In this document: piece by piece, positions 17,279 to 24,560 of the stretch
Layout: each line of letters opens with the position of its first letter
How positions within the stretch are numbered: the first letter of the stretch is position 1
NCBI GenBank assembly: GCA_964482235.1
Contig: CAYZWU010000023.1
Coordinates: forward strand, 10,245 to 74,244
DNA from: CAYZWU01 sp964482235
GTDB lineage: Bacteria > Planctomycetota > B15-G4 > CAYZWU01
Direction of reading: 5' to 3'
DNA length: 64,000 nt
Notes under the pieces: model-generated
Told to the model about the DNA's origin: nothing
Seen by the model: only the letters and a program-made list of their open reading frames with translations
Database searches by the model: none
Translations under genes and position numbers: made by a program

Positions 17279-17787
17279 TCGGCTTTCTGAACATCCGTCG
17301 GATGAAGAAACGGTTCGCCACTGCGGGAGACGTGATCCTGGAGCCGGGATCTCCGCGCCCGGCGATCAAAAACGAGGGCGGCGAGATTCACGTGGAGAAC
17401 ATCGTCCTTCATCCGGGCACCAGACTCTGGGTCAACAAGGGCGGCGTCTTGACCATCGGCGAGGGGAGCTGCCTCCACAGGGGCGTGGAGGTCATCGCGT
17501 GGAAGAACGTCCGGATCGGCCGGAACTGCACGATCGGCTGGGACGTGCTCATCATGGACACGGACCTGCATCCCATCGGGGACAGGCCGATGAAGAATAA
17601 ACCCGTTGTGATCGGAGATAACGCATGCATAGGTTGTCGCAGCATCATCCTGAAAGGTGTGACGATAGGAGAGGGGGCGATCGTGGCAGCCGGCTCGATC
17701 GTGACGAAGGACGTGGCGCCGAACACGGTGGTGGGCGGGGAGCCTGCGAAAGTCGTGGCGCAGATCAAGGCAAAAGCCGCGGTCTGA
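17275..17787 (+). CDS. Hexapeptide-repeat acyltransferase, tandem paralog
   Basis: 170 residues; the ATG overlaps the previous stop (ATGA) and AGGAGGGG lies just upstream. It aligns with its neighbour along the whole beta-helix: GGVLTIGEGSCLHRGVEVIA, NCTIGWDVLIMDTDLHPIG, IGDNACIGCRSIILKGVTIG. The tail ends in the usual VVGGEPAKVV of WbbJ/LacA-type acetyltransferases, which the first copy lacks. Tandem duplication followed by divergence is likely. It should O-acetylate a sugar or glycan intermediate in the cytoplasm. Confidence 0.88.
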   Translation: MIGFLNIRRMKKRFATAGDVILEPGSPRPAIKNEGGEIHVENIVLHPGTRLWVNKGGVLTIGEGSCLHRGVEVIAWKNVRIGRNCTIGWDVLIMDTDLHPIGDRPMKNKPVVIGDNACIGCRSIILKGVTIGEGAIVAAGSIVTKDVAPNTVVGGEPAKVVAQIKAKAAV

Positions 17788-17798
17788 AGAACCCGAGG

Positions 17799-18974
17799 GT
17801 GGCCCTGCTGCGGGGGGCCTATTTCTCGCAGTTCGAGATGCAGACCTACGAGAAGATGCTCGCCGAGATCGATCTCGAGGCCTTCGCCCTGCGGATCAAC
17901 CGCTTCTCCCTCGATCTGATCAAGGTGCCGTGGCAGAGGGTCCTCTCGATCGACGAGCCGGTCACCTGGGTATCGCCCAAGCTGGGCTTCTACTTCAACC
18001 TCTTTCTCCAGGCCACATGCGGGCTCGACTACCTGCACCTCGGCCTGGTGAAGAAGCTGGCCGGCTTCGACATCGTGCACACCATGGAGACGTTCAACGC
18101 CTTCTCCTATCAAGGGCTCCTGGCGAAGCGGCGCTACGGCTCGAAGCTCGTGGTGACCGTCTGGGAGAACAGGCCCTTCGCGGCTGAGCGGTTCAGGAAG
18201 AAAAGGGAGATGAAGTACGAGGTGCTCCGCGAGGCCGATCTCCTCGTGCCCATGACCGACAGGGCGAAGGAGTGCCTGATCCTCGAGGGCGCCGATCCGG
18301 CGCGGATCAAGGTCCTGCCCGTGGGGATCGATGTGGAGCAGTTCCGGCCGAAGGACGGGGAGAGCCCGATCCGGCGGAAGCTCGGCATCGGCGCCGACGA
18401 GGTCGTGATCGTCAGCGTGGCTGCCCTCAGGTGGGAGAAGGGGATCCACGATATCGTGCACGCCTTCCAGCGCATGAAGATGAACCCCCTGCTCTCGGGG
18501 CGGAAGATGAGGCTGATCCTGGCCGGCTCGGGCCCGGAGAAGAAGGAACTCGACTCGATCATCTCGCGGCTCGGCCTCCGGGACGATGTCTTCATCCGCC
18601 GCTTCGATTACAACGAGATACCGGATGTCTACCGCGCCGCCGATATCTTCGTGCTGGCCAGCTGCGCGCGACGCGGCTGGTTCGAGCAGTTCGGCTACGT
18701 GCTGCCCGAGGCGATGGCGAGCGGCCTGCCCGTCGTTGCGGCCCAGAGCGGATCGATCCCCGAGGTCGTGGGGCCTTCGGGTATCATCGTTCCTCCTTCC
18801 GACTTCATGGGCCTTGCCGATGCGCTTGCTCCGCTCGTGGCCGAGAGAGGCATGAGAGAGGACCTGGGCCGGAAGGCACGGGAAGAGGCCGTGCGGCGGT
18901 ACGATTCGAACAAGAACGCCGAGAAGTTGAAAGAGGCCTACCTGGATCTGCTGGAGGACCGCAGTCGTGAATAG
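17799..18974 (+). CDS. Glycosyltransferase family 4
   Basis: 391 residues counted from a GTG at 17799; no ATG lies near. A CTG at 17784 overlapping the upstream stop (CTGA) is a real alternative, since the protein sequence looks continuous from there (LKNPRVALLRGAYFS). The N-terminal lobe carries FDIVHTMETFNAFSYQG. The C-terminal GT-B lobe has ADLLVPMTDRAKE, KVLPVGIDVEQFRP, ILAGSGPEKKEL and FGYVLPEAMASGLPVVAA, with the E-x7-E donor motif. Such enzymes add a sugar from a nucleotide-sugar to a lipid-linked glycan at the inner membrane face. It overlaps the next gene by 8 bases. Confidence 0.9.
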   Translation: MALLRGAYFSQFEMQTYEKMLAEIDLEAFALRINRFSLDLIKVPWQRVLSIDEPVTWVSPKLGFYFNLFLQATCGLDYLHLGLVKKLAGFDIVHTMETFNAFSYQGLLAKRRYGSKLVVTVWENRPFAAERFRKKREMKYEVLREADLLVPMTDRAKECLILEGADPARIKVLPVGIDVEQFRPKDGESPIRRKLGIGADEVVIVSVAALRWEKGIHDIVHAFQRMKMNPLLSGRKMRLILAGSGPEKKELDSIISRLGLRDDVFIRRFDYNEIPDVYRAADIFVLASCARRGWFEQFGYVLPEAMASGLPVVAAQSGSIPEVVGPSGIIVPPSDFMGLADALAPLVAERGMREDLGRKAREEAVRRYDSNKNAEKLKEAYLDLLEDRSRE

Positions 18975-20007
18975 AATCCTGCTCGTCACTGCAGATGCGG
19001 AACGGATCAAGGACGAGTTCGACCTGGGCGGCCAGCCCCGCGTCGACTTTCTCGAGATAGCCAAGGCGCTCGATGCGGAGATCATCAGCTATTCCGACGT
19101 GGACAGCGCCACGGCGCTCACCGTCAAGCTGGTGCGCCGACTCCTCGGCCGCAACGTCGCCCTGGCGTTCATGGGCTATCGGCAGAAGGCCGACTCCTGC
19201 TTCACCACGGCGGAGAACGTGGGCATGGCCCTCGCCTTTCTCCTGCGTTTTCGCCAGAGGCGCCCCTCGCACGTGATGATCAGCCACAAGCTCTCGGCCG
19301 GGAAGAAGAAGTGGATCTTCCGCGCCCTGGGGCTCAAGAAGAGCGTCGACGGCCTCATCGCCTACACCTCCGAGCAAACCCTGTTCGCCGAGAAGTGGCT
19401 CGGTTTCGACGAGAGCCGGCTGCACCGCATCCAGTTCCACTGCGACCACACCTTCTTCAAGCCGCCGGAGAGGGAAGCGCTGCCCCGGGAGGGGATCGTC
19501 TCCGTGGGGCGCGAGCTGCGCGATTATCCCACGCTGATCGAGGCTGTCAGGGGGCAGGATGTCCGTGCGTCGATCGTGGGTTCGTCGCCCTGGTCGAGGA
19601 GGCGCGACCTCCTGACATCACAGGAGATCCCGTCCAACGTGCAGCTCCTGTCCGGGCTGTCCTACGAGGAGCTGCGCGATCTCTACCTCTCCTCGGCCCT
19701 GGCCGTTGTGCCTTTGTTGGACGTGGACTCTCCCGCAGGAGTGACATCGATCTTCGAGGCCCTGGCCACGGAGACGCCGGTGCTGGTGAGCCGGACAAAG
19801 GGGATCGAGGATTCGATCCGGGACTGCCCCGGCGTCATGACGGTGAAGCAGGGCGATCCGGCCTCGCTTCGGGACGCCATCGCGGACGCCCTTTCGGACA
19901 GGGACAGGCTCGCCGCGATGGGCCGTGACGGCCGGGAGGCCATCGAGAACGACAGGAGCCTCGATCATTTCGTCGACACGATACGCCATATCGTAGTGGA
20001 GGTTTGA
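18967..20007 (+). CDS. Glycosyltransferase (GT4-like)
   Basis: 346 residues from a GTG at 18967, overlapping the previous gene by 8 bases. The N-terminal half is divergent (ILLVTADAERIKDEFDLGGQ, MISHKLSAGKKKW). The second half shows GT-B features: EGIVSVGRELRDYPTLIEAV, NVQLLSGLSYEELRDLYLSS and GVTSIFEALATETPVLVSRT, again with an E-x7-type donor site. It probably acts with the other transferases on one repeating unit. The acceptor and sugar are unknown. Confidence 0.82.
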   Translation: MNRILLVTADAERIKDEFDLGGQPRVDFLEIAKALDAEIISYSDVDSATALTVKLVRRLLGRNVALAFMGYRQKADSCFTTAENVGMALAFLLRFRQRRPSHVMISHKLSAGKKKWIFRALGLKKSVDGLIAYTSEQTLFAEKWLGFDESRLHRIQFHCDHTFFKPPEREALPREGIVSVGRELRDYPTLIEAVRGQDVRASIVGSSPWSRRRDLLTSQEIPSNVQLLSGLSYEELRDLYLSSALAVVPLLDVDSPAGVTSIFEALATETPVLVSRTKGIEDSIRDCPGVMTVKQGDPASLRDAIADALSDRDRLAAMGRDGREAIENDRSLDHFVDTIRHIVVEV

Positions 20008-20010
20008 AAG

Positions 20011-20646
20011 TTGAGTGAAAGAAGCATGGGTGCCGGACTGCTGAAGGGAAATTCGCCCATCAGTCTCTTCAGGAAGGCCTGGGGCGTTATCGAGGCCAGG
20101 TATCGTCTGAGGAAATTCAGCCGTCTGGGAAAGAGACCGCGCATAACGGGAAAACCGCGCGTGATCAACATGGGCTGGATGGATATGGGGGACAGGGGGA
20201 TCATCTTCTCCCACATCGTGCAGTCGGAGCTCGTGAGCCACCCCGAGGGGCGTCTCGAGATCGGCGACGGCGTCTTCATCAACTACGGTGCTTCCATATC
20301 GGCTCACAACCTGGTGAGGATCGGATCGGGCACCCAGATCGCCCAGTATGCCGTGATCATGGATAACGACTACCACCGGGTGGGCAACCTGTCCGAGGCT
20401 TCCGAGTCGAAGCCGATCATCTTTGGGAAGAACGTCTGGCTTGGCGTGCGGGTGGTGGTGCTCAAGGGCGTGACGATCGGCGACAACTCGGTGATCGGCG
20501 CGGGGAGCGTGGTGACCAAGTCGATCCCTCCGAACTGCCTGGCCGGAGGCGTGCCCGCAAAGGTGATCAAGTGTTTCGATCCCGAGGAAAGCGATGACAC
20601 GAAGAGCATCGAGAGGGAGCCCGCAGTAGTGGGATCAGTTTCATGA
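20011..20646 (+). CDS. Hexapeptide-repeat acyltransferase, third of the locus
   Basis: 211 residues from a TTG at 20011, preceded by GGAGG at good spacing and lying 3 bases after the previous stop. Residues 75-190 form the hexapeptide beta-helix: LEIGDGVFINYGASISAHNL, IGSGTQIAQYAVIMDNDYH, VWLGVRVVVLKGVTIGDNSV, then LAGGVPAKVIK. It has a DNDYH active-site loop in place of the DTD of the other two. The N-terminal 70 residues are basic. It overlaps the GT2 gene by ATGA. Confidence 0.88.
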   Translation: MSERSMGAGLLKGNSPISLFRKAWGVIEARYRLRKFSRLGKRPRITGKPRVINMGWMDMGDRGIIFSHIVQSELVSHPEGRLEIGDGVFINYGASISAHNLVRIGSGTQIAQYAVIMDNDYHRVGNLSEASESKPIIFGKNVWLGVRVVVLKGVTIGDNSVIGAGSVVTKSIPPNCLAGGVPAKVIKCFDPEESDDTKSIEREPAVVGSVS

Positions 20647-21857
20647 TTTTGATGGATATCCTCGTTGCGATTCTGTTTCTCTTTGCGTTCCTGTTCGCAG
20701 GCGTGAGCCTCTATCTTTTCGGGCTCACCCTCGCCTCAGTGGCCGCCTCGTTCCGGAAAGGGAAAAGAGGGGGCGGCCGGACACGCTTTGCCGTGGTGAT
20801 CCCGGCCCATGACGAGGCCCTCAACATCGAGAACGTGGTGAAGGGCGTGCAGGGCGTCGACTACCCGGCCGATCTCTTCGATGTGGTGGTCGTGGCAGAC
20901 AACTGCAGCGACGACACGGCCCGCCGCGCCCTCGACGCGGGAGCCGACGTCGTGGAGAGGGAGGACAGCGAGCGCCGCGGGAAGGGGTATGCCCTGGACT
21001 ACGCCTTCAAGCGTCTCCTCGAGCAGGAGCCCCGATACGACGCCTTCGTGGTGCTCGACGCGGACAGCCTCGTGTCCGACAACTTCCTGAGGGAGATGGA
21101 TGCCGCGATGGAAAAGGGCGCGCAGGCCGTGCAGGCCCATTACGACGTTCTCAATCCGGAAGAGAACTGGCGCACCGCCCTGATGTATACCGCCCTCTGC
21201 GCCGTTCATCTGGTGAGACCCCTGGCACGCTCGCACTTCGGACTTTCCGTCGGCCTGAAGGGGAACGGGATGTGCTTCTCACGCGAGGTGGTCGATCGGT
21301 TTGGGTGGAACGCCTTCTCGGTGGTCGAGGACATGGAGTACGGATTCAACCTCTGCCTCGAGGGGATCGCCGTCGATTTCGCGCCGCGCGCCAAGGTCCG
21401 GGCTCAGATGGCGGCAGGGGAGAAGGAATCCACCACGCAGAGAATCAGGTGGGAAGGCGGAAGGCAGGCCATGGTGCGGGAGTGGTTCTCGCTCCTCCTC
21501 TGGCAGGGGATCAAGCGCCGCAGCATCCGCTGCCTCGACCTGGCCGTCGATCTGCTCATTCCCCCTCTGACCAAGATGGTGGCCGCCACCGTCGTTCTAG
21601 GCCTTGCCGCACTTTCGCTCTTCCTCAACGATCTGGCTGGGTGGCCGCTGCCGGCGCTCTGCGGGATCTCGCTGGGAATGCAGGGCTTCTATGTCCTCGT
21701 CGGGCTCGTCCTCAACAGGTCGCCGATCCGGATCTACCTGGCACTCCTCCACGCACCGTTCTTCATCGTCTGGAAGATGTCGGTCTACCGGCTCATGAAA
21801 CGGGACAAGGGGGTCGATCAGTGGGTGAGAACGGGAAGGACCAAGATCGGGAGCTGA
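20643..21857 (+). CDS. Membrane glycosyltransferase family 2
   Basis: 404 residues. An N-terminal membrane helix (about 6-34) precedes a GT-A domain with VVIPAHDEALNIENVV, VVADNCSDDTA, the metal-binding VLDADSL and the acceptor-side VEDMEYGFNLCLEG. QRIRWEGG matches the Q/R-x-x-R-W motif of processive enzymes. Two to three C-terminal helices follow (about 310-385). This build is typical of exopolysaccharide synthases and of initiating membrane transferases. It is the last gene of the plus-strand string. Three tandem palindromes lie directly after its stop and separate it from the convergent GT26-STAS gene. Confidence 0.9.
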   Translation: MILMDILVAILFLFAFLFAGVSLYLFGLTLASVAASFRKGKRGGGRTRFAVVIPAHDEALNIENVVKGVQGVDYPADLFDVVVVADNCSDDTARRALDAGADVVEREDSERRGKGYALDYAFKRLLEQEPRYDAFVVLDADSLVSDNFLREMDAAMEKGAQAVQAHYDVLNPEENWRTALMYTALCAVHLVRPLARSHFGLSVGLKGNGMCFSREVVDRFGWNAFSVVEDMEYGFNLCLEGIAVDFAPRAKVRAQMAAGEKESTTQRIRWEGGRQAMVREWFSLLLWQGIKRRSIRCLDLAVDLLIPPLTKMVAATVVLGLAALSLFLNDLAGWPLPALCGISLGMQGFYVLVGLVLNRSPIRIYLALLHAPFFIVWKMSVYRLMKRDKGVDQWVRTGRTKIGS

Positions 21858-21865
21858 AGACCGGG

Positions 21866-21920
21866 AGCTGATCGGAATCAGCCGAGCTGATCGGAATCAG
21901 CCGAGCTGATCGGAATCAGC
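21866..21920. repeat. Three tandem 19-base palindromic repeats
   Basis: The unit AGCTGATCGGAATCAGCCG occurs three times at 19-base spacing, starting at 21866, 21885 and 21904. Its core GCTGAT-CGGA-ATCAGC is a perfect 6-bp inverted repeat around 4 bases. It fills the gap between two convergent stop codons (21857 and 21922), so a bidirectional terminator or transcript-end role is possible. The reverse complement of the same unit occurs twice at 23471-23508. Confidence 0.9.
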
Positions 21921-21921
21921 A

Positions 21922-23430
21922 TTACCGGCACAGGGCCGTCTTCAGCTCGGAATCGAGCTCCGCCTCATCGAGCATGCTCTTGATCTCCCCCTTCTTCTTG
22001 ATCTTCACCAGGTGATTCGAGGGAGCCAGCCGGTCCTTCAATCTCATGATCCTCTGCAGGCCCGTGCTGTCCATGAAGTTCAGGTCCTCGAGATCGAGCA
22101 CCAGATTCTCCACGCTCTGCGCGGGCTGGATCGCATCCAGGTCGATGGCAGGAGCCGTGAGATCGGTGAGCTCGCCCTTCAGGTCGACGACCAGGGAGCC
22201 GTTCTTCTCCTCGGTGCGGCAGTCGACCTTCCTGCCCGCATCCTTGTCTTCGAGCAGACCGACGGCCGCTTCCACGTCTCTCGAAATCAGCGGCTCCAGG
22301 TGTGCGTGGATCCTCATTGCGACCATCAGGCCCTTCAGCCTCCCGGAAACACCGCTCAGCCTGAACGGCATGCCGGCATCGCGAGCCCATTTCTCGAGAG
22401 CCAGGATGAAGCCGAGCCCGGCGGCATCGCTGTATCGCGTGTCGCCGAGGTCGAGGACGAGATGGTCCAGATCATGAGCCTCCCGGAAGACCAGGTCCCC
22501 GTGCCCGGCTGCGTTAGACCTTCTCAGGGCGGAGGAGGCGTGGAGGATGCCGACGTTCCCCCGCTTTTCCAGATGCGGCGCCGGGTCGGCCCGGCCGAAT
22601 CGCGCGATCCTGTGCCAGAGGCGGTTCATCCTGTCGGCCAGGATGGAAAAAACGAAGGCATGGCCGAAGATGACCGCGCCGCGCGAGTAGCGCAGCCAGA
22701 GGCGCCGCGGTTCGGCGAGGATCCTGTAGATCCACTCCGTCCCCGTCTTCTGCATCCAGCGGGGAGCCCTCTTGACCCTGCCGGTTACGAAGTTGAACGT
22801 CCCGCCGATGCCGATGGAGACTGGCACCTCGAGTCGATGGCGGATGCGGCGGAACCAGAGCTCCTGCTTGGGATTGCCGAGGCCGATCAGCAGGACGTCG
22901 GGCCGGCAGGCGTTGATGTCCCTGATGATCGGCTCGTCGTCCTCGGGAAATCGGAGCAGGTTCTTTCCCTTGATATGGATGAAGGGCGACGATTTCCCGC
23001 TGATCCTGATCGAGGGATTCATGTCGATGAAGAGGTCGGAGACCCTGGCAAGGGTCTCTTCGTCACTGCCGAGCAGGTAGACGCCGAGACCCTTCGTTCT
23101 CCTGACGAGCTCGGGCACCAGGTCCGAGCCGGCAACGCGTCCCGGCAGGGGGGCGCCGAGCAGCCTGGCAGCCAGCACTACCGGCATCCCGTCGGCGATC
23201 GAGAGGTCGCTCTCGCGATAGACGGAGTGGAGCTCGGGGTGCTTCGTGCGGAACGAGCAGAACCGGATGATGTTCGTCAGGAAGTCGACGTTCGGTGTGG
23301 TGATGTATCTGGGAACGCCGTCCTTCCTGAACATCTCGATCCACGACTCGATCCTCTCGATCGTCCCGTCGAGGTCCACCACGTCGAATGGCGTTCCGCA
23401 TACTGCCACTCTTTCGGCTATGGGATTCAT
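21922..23430 (-). CDS. WecG/TagA-type glycosyltransferase (GT26) fused to two STAS domains
   Basis: 502 residues. Residues 1-250 are GT26: YITTPNVDFL, SDLSIADGMPVVLAARLLG, GVYLLGSDEE, DVLLIGLGNPKQELW and IGIGGTFNFVTGRVKRAP. These are the signatures of WecG, TagA and CpsF ManNAc(A)-type transferases acting on lipid-linked sugars. Two STAS domains follow, at about 285-385 and 400-500. STAS2 keeps the phosphorylatable motif (FMDSTGLQ). STAS1 reads YSDAAGLG, with Ala where Ser is phosphorylated in SpoIIAA-type antagonists. The gene lies next to a free STAS antagonist, an RsbW-type kinase and an SpoIIE-type phosphatase. A transferase gated by partner switching is a strong inference. 19-base palindromes lie on both sides. 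Confidence 0.9.
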   Translation of the reverse strand: MNPIAERVAVCGTPFDVVDLDGTIERIESWIEMFRKDGVPRYITTPNVDFLTNIIRFCSFRTKHPELHSVYRESDLSIADGMPVVLAARLLGAPLPGRVAGSDLVPELVRRTKGLGVYLLGSDEETLARVSDLFIDMNPSIRISGKSSPFIHIKGKNLLRFPEDDEPIIRDINACRPDVLLIGLGNPKQELWFRRIRHRLEVPVSIGIGGTFNFVTGRVKRAPRWMQKTGTEWIYRILAEPRRLWLRYSRGAVIFGHAFVFSILADRMNRLWHRIARFGRADPAPHLEKRGNVGILHASSALRRSNAAGHGDLVFREAHDLDHLVLDLGDTRYSDAAGLGFILALEKWARDAGMPFRLSGVSGRLKGLMVAMRIHAHLEPLISRDVEAAVGLLEDKDAGRKVDCRTEEKNGSLVVDLKGELTDLTAPAIDLDAIQPAQSVENLVLDLEDLNFMDSTGLQRIMRLKDRLAPSNHLVKIKKKGEIKSMLDEAELDSELKTALCR

Positions 23431-23470
23431 GGCTTCCCCCGGGTGGTTTCTACCTGCTCTGGCCTTATTT

Positions 23471-23508
23471 CGGCTGATTCCGATCAGCGCGGCTGATTCC
23501 GATCAGCC
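23471..23508. repeat. Two tandem 19-base palindromic repeats
   Basis: CGGCTGATTCCGATCAGC plus one base occurs at 23471-23489 and 23490-23508. This is the reverse complement of the unit at 21866-21920. The second copy overlaps the last codons and stop of the STAS antagonist gene (stop at 23503). With the first array it brackets the GT26-STAS gene as an inverted pair. Confidence 0.9.
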
Positions 23509-23841
23509 CTCGAAGGCAGTGAGCGCTTCCTCACGCGTGTTGTAGATGTCGAAGATACGGTGCATGCGGATCAGCTCGAAGAGCGCCCGGACAGGTTTCG
23601 AGACGCTGCAAAGCTTGAGATCGCCGCCGTCGGCATTCAGCTGGCGCAGGCAGGAGAGCAGGGCGCCGCAGCCCGAGCTGTCGACGAAGCGCATCTCGCT
23701 CATGTCGACCACGAGCTTCTTGTTCTCCTCGAGCAGCAAGCCCATGTCGTTCTTGAACTCCTTGCTGTTGGCTGCGTCCAGCGATTCTCCGGGTAGGACC
23801 ACCACCGTCACGTCGTTGTACTTTTCGATGCACAGGTTCAT
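23503..23841 (-). CDS. STAS anti-sigma factor antagonist
   Basis: 112 residues, the full length of SpoIIAA/RsbV-type proteins. VVVLPGESLDAANSKEF begins the fold and MRFVDSSGCGALLSCL holds the phosphorylation Ser (about residue 58). Unphosphorylated antagonists bind the partner kinase; phosphorylation by the kinase frees them. It lies 15 bases after the RsbW-type kinase gene and is presumably its substrate, while the phosphatase encoded upstream on the other strand would reactivate it. Its 3' end runs into the palindrome array. Confidence 0.92.
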   Translation of the reverse strand: MNLCIEKYNDVTVVVLPGESLDAANSKEFKNDMGLLLEENKKLVVDMSEMRFVDSSGCGALLSCLRQLNADGGDLKLCSVSKPVRALFELIRMHRIFDIYNTREEALTAFEG

Positions 23842-23856
23842 CTTGTTTTCCCCTTA

Positions 23857-24360
23857 TCAAGAGAGACAACGTATCTGTTTCATGAGGTCGATTCTGCTCG
23901 TTCCGCTCTCCTCGCAGGTGTGCGAGACCTCGTCCATGATGCTTTCCATGATGTAGAGGCCGAATCCGCCGTTCCTCGAACCGTCGAAGTCCGGTTCCGG
24001 CACCGCGTTCCTGTCGAAGGGAACTCCCTGGTAGGTGATACGGATCTCGATCCTGCCCTCCTCGAAGAATGCCTCGATCCGTATCTCCTCGTCGCTGCTG
24101 CTGACCCCATGACGGATCGCATTCGCCACGGCTTCGTTGGCCGCAAGCTCCAGTTCATTGAGCACGCTTTCATCCAGGCGGTCCAGAGCGGTCTCGTTGC
24201 AGAATCTCCGCAGGAAGGCTCTGACCTTGGAGAGCTCGTTCAGATCGTTCGAAATCGATAGAATTGACTGCACGTGATGGTTTTCCGCATGCAACAGGGT
24301 CGTCAACAAATCCAGCGACAAGCTAAAAATCGGAATTATCGACCGTTTTCTGGATTCCAT
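23857..24360 (-). CDS. RsbW/SpoIIAB-type serine kinase (anti-sigma-like)
   Basis: Up to 167 residues from the ATG at 24360. A GTG at about 24273 would begin at QSILSISNDLNEL and may be the true start, because the first 29 residues are unlike the family. The GHKL ATPase motifs are clear: ELELAANEAVANAIRHGV (N box) and DGSRNGGFGLYIMESIMDEV (G box). It should phosphorylate the STAS antagonist encoded next. No sigma factor is encoded nearby, so its bound target may be the STAS domains of the GT26 fusion. It is paralogous to the C-terminal domain of the phosphatase protein at 24561. Confidence 0.88.
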   Translation of the reverse strand: MESRKRSIIPIFSLSLDLLTTLLHAENHHVQSILSISNDLNELSKVRAFLRRFCNETALDRLDESVLNELELAANEAVANAIRHGVSSSDEEIRIEAFFEEGRIEIRITYQGVPFDRNAVPEPDFDGSRNGGFGLYIMESIMDEVSHTCEESGTSRIDLMKQIRCLS

Positions 24361-24560
24361 TTTCTGAAAAAGAACGAACGCCGGGTGCAGGGGCCATTGG
24401 CTGTCAAGTTAACGGCAGGGGATTCCGATGAGATATCTCATTGCAGCTGGTGCTGGCAATGGAGGACATAAAGAGAGGATCGCACCGGTTCCGCCGTATC
24501 TCGCGCGGTCTCGGTCAGGCTCCGGCAGCGATCCATGACGGATAAGGGGTACTGCAGGTC

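Noticed and set aside
21866..23508. CRISPR array suspicion for the 19-base repeats
   Set aside because: Units are directly adjacent with no unique spacers, only 2-3 copies per array, and no cas genes nearby.
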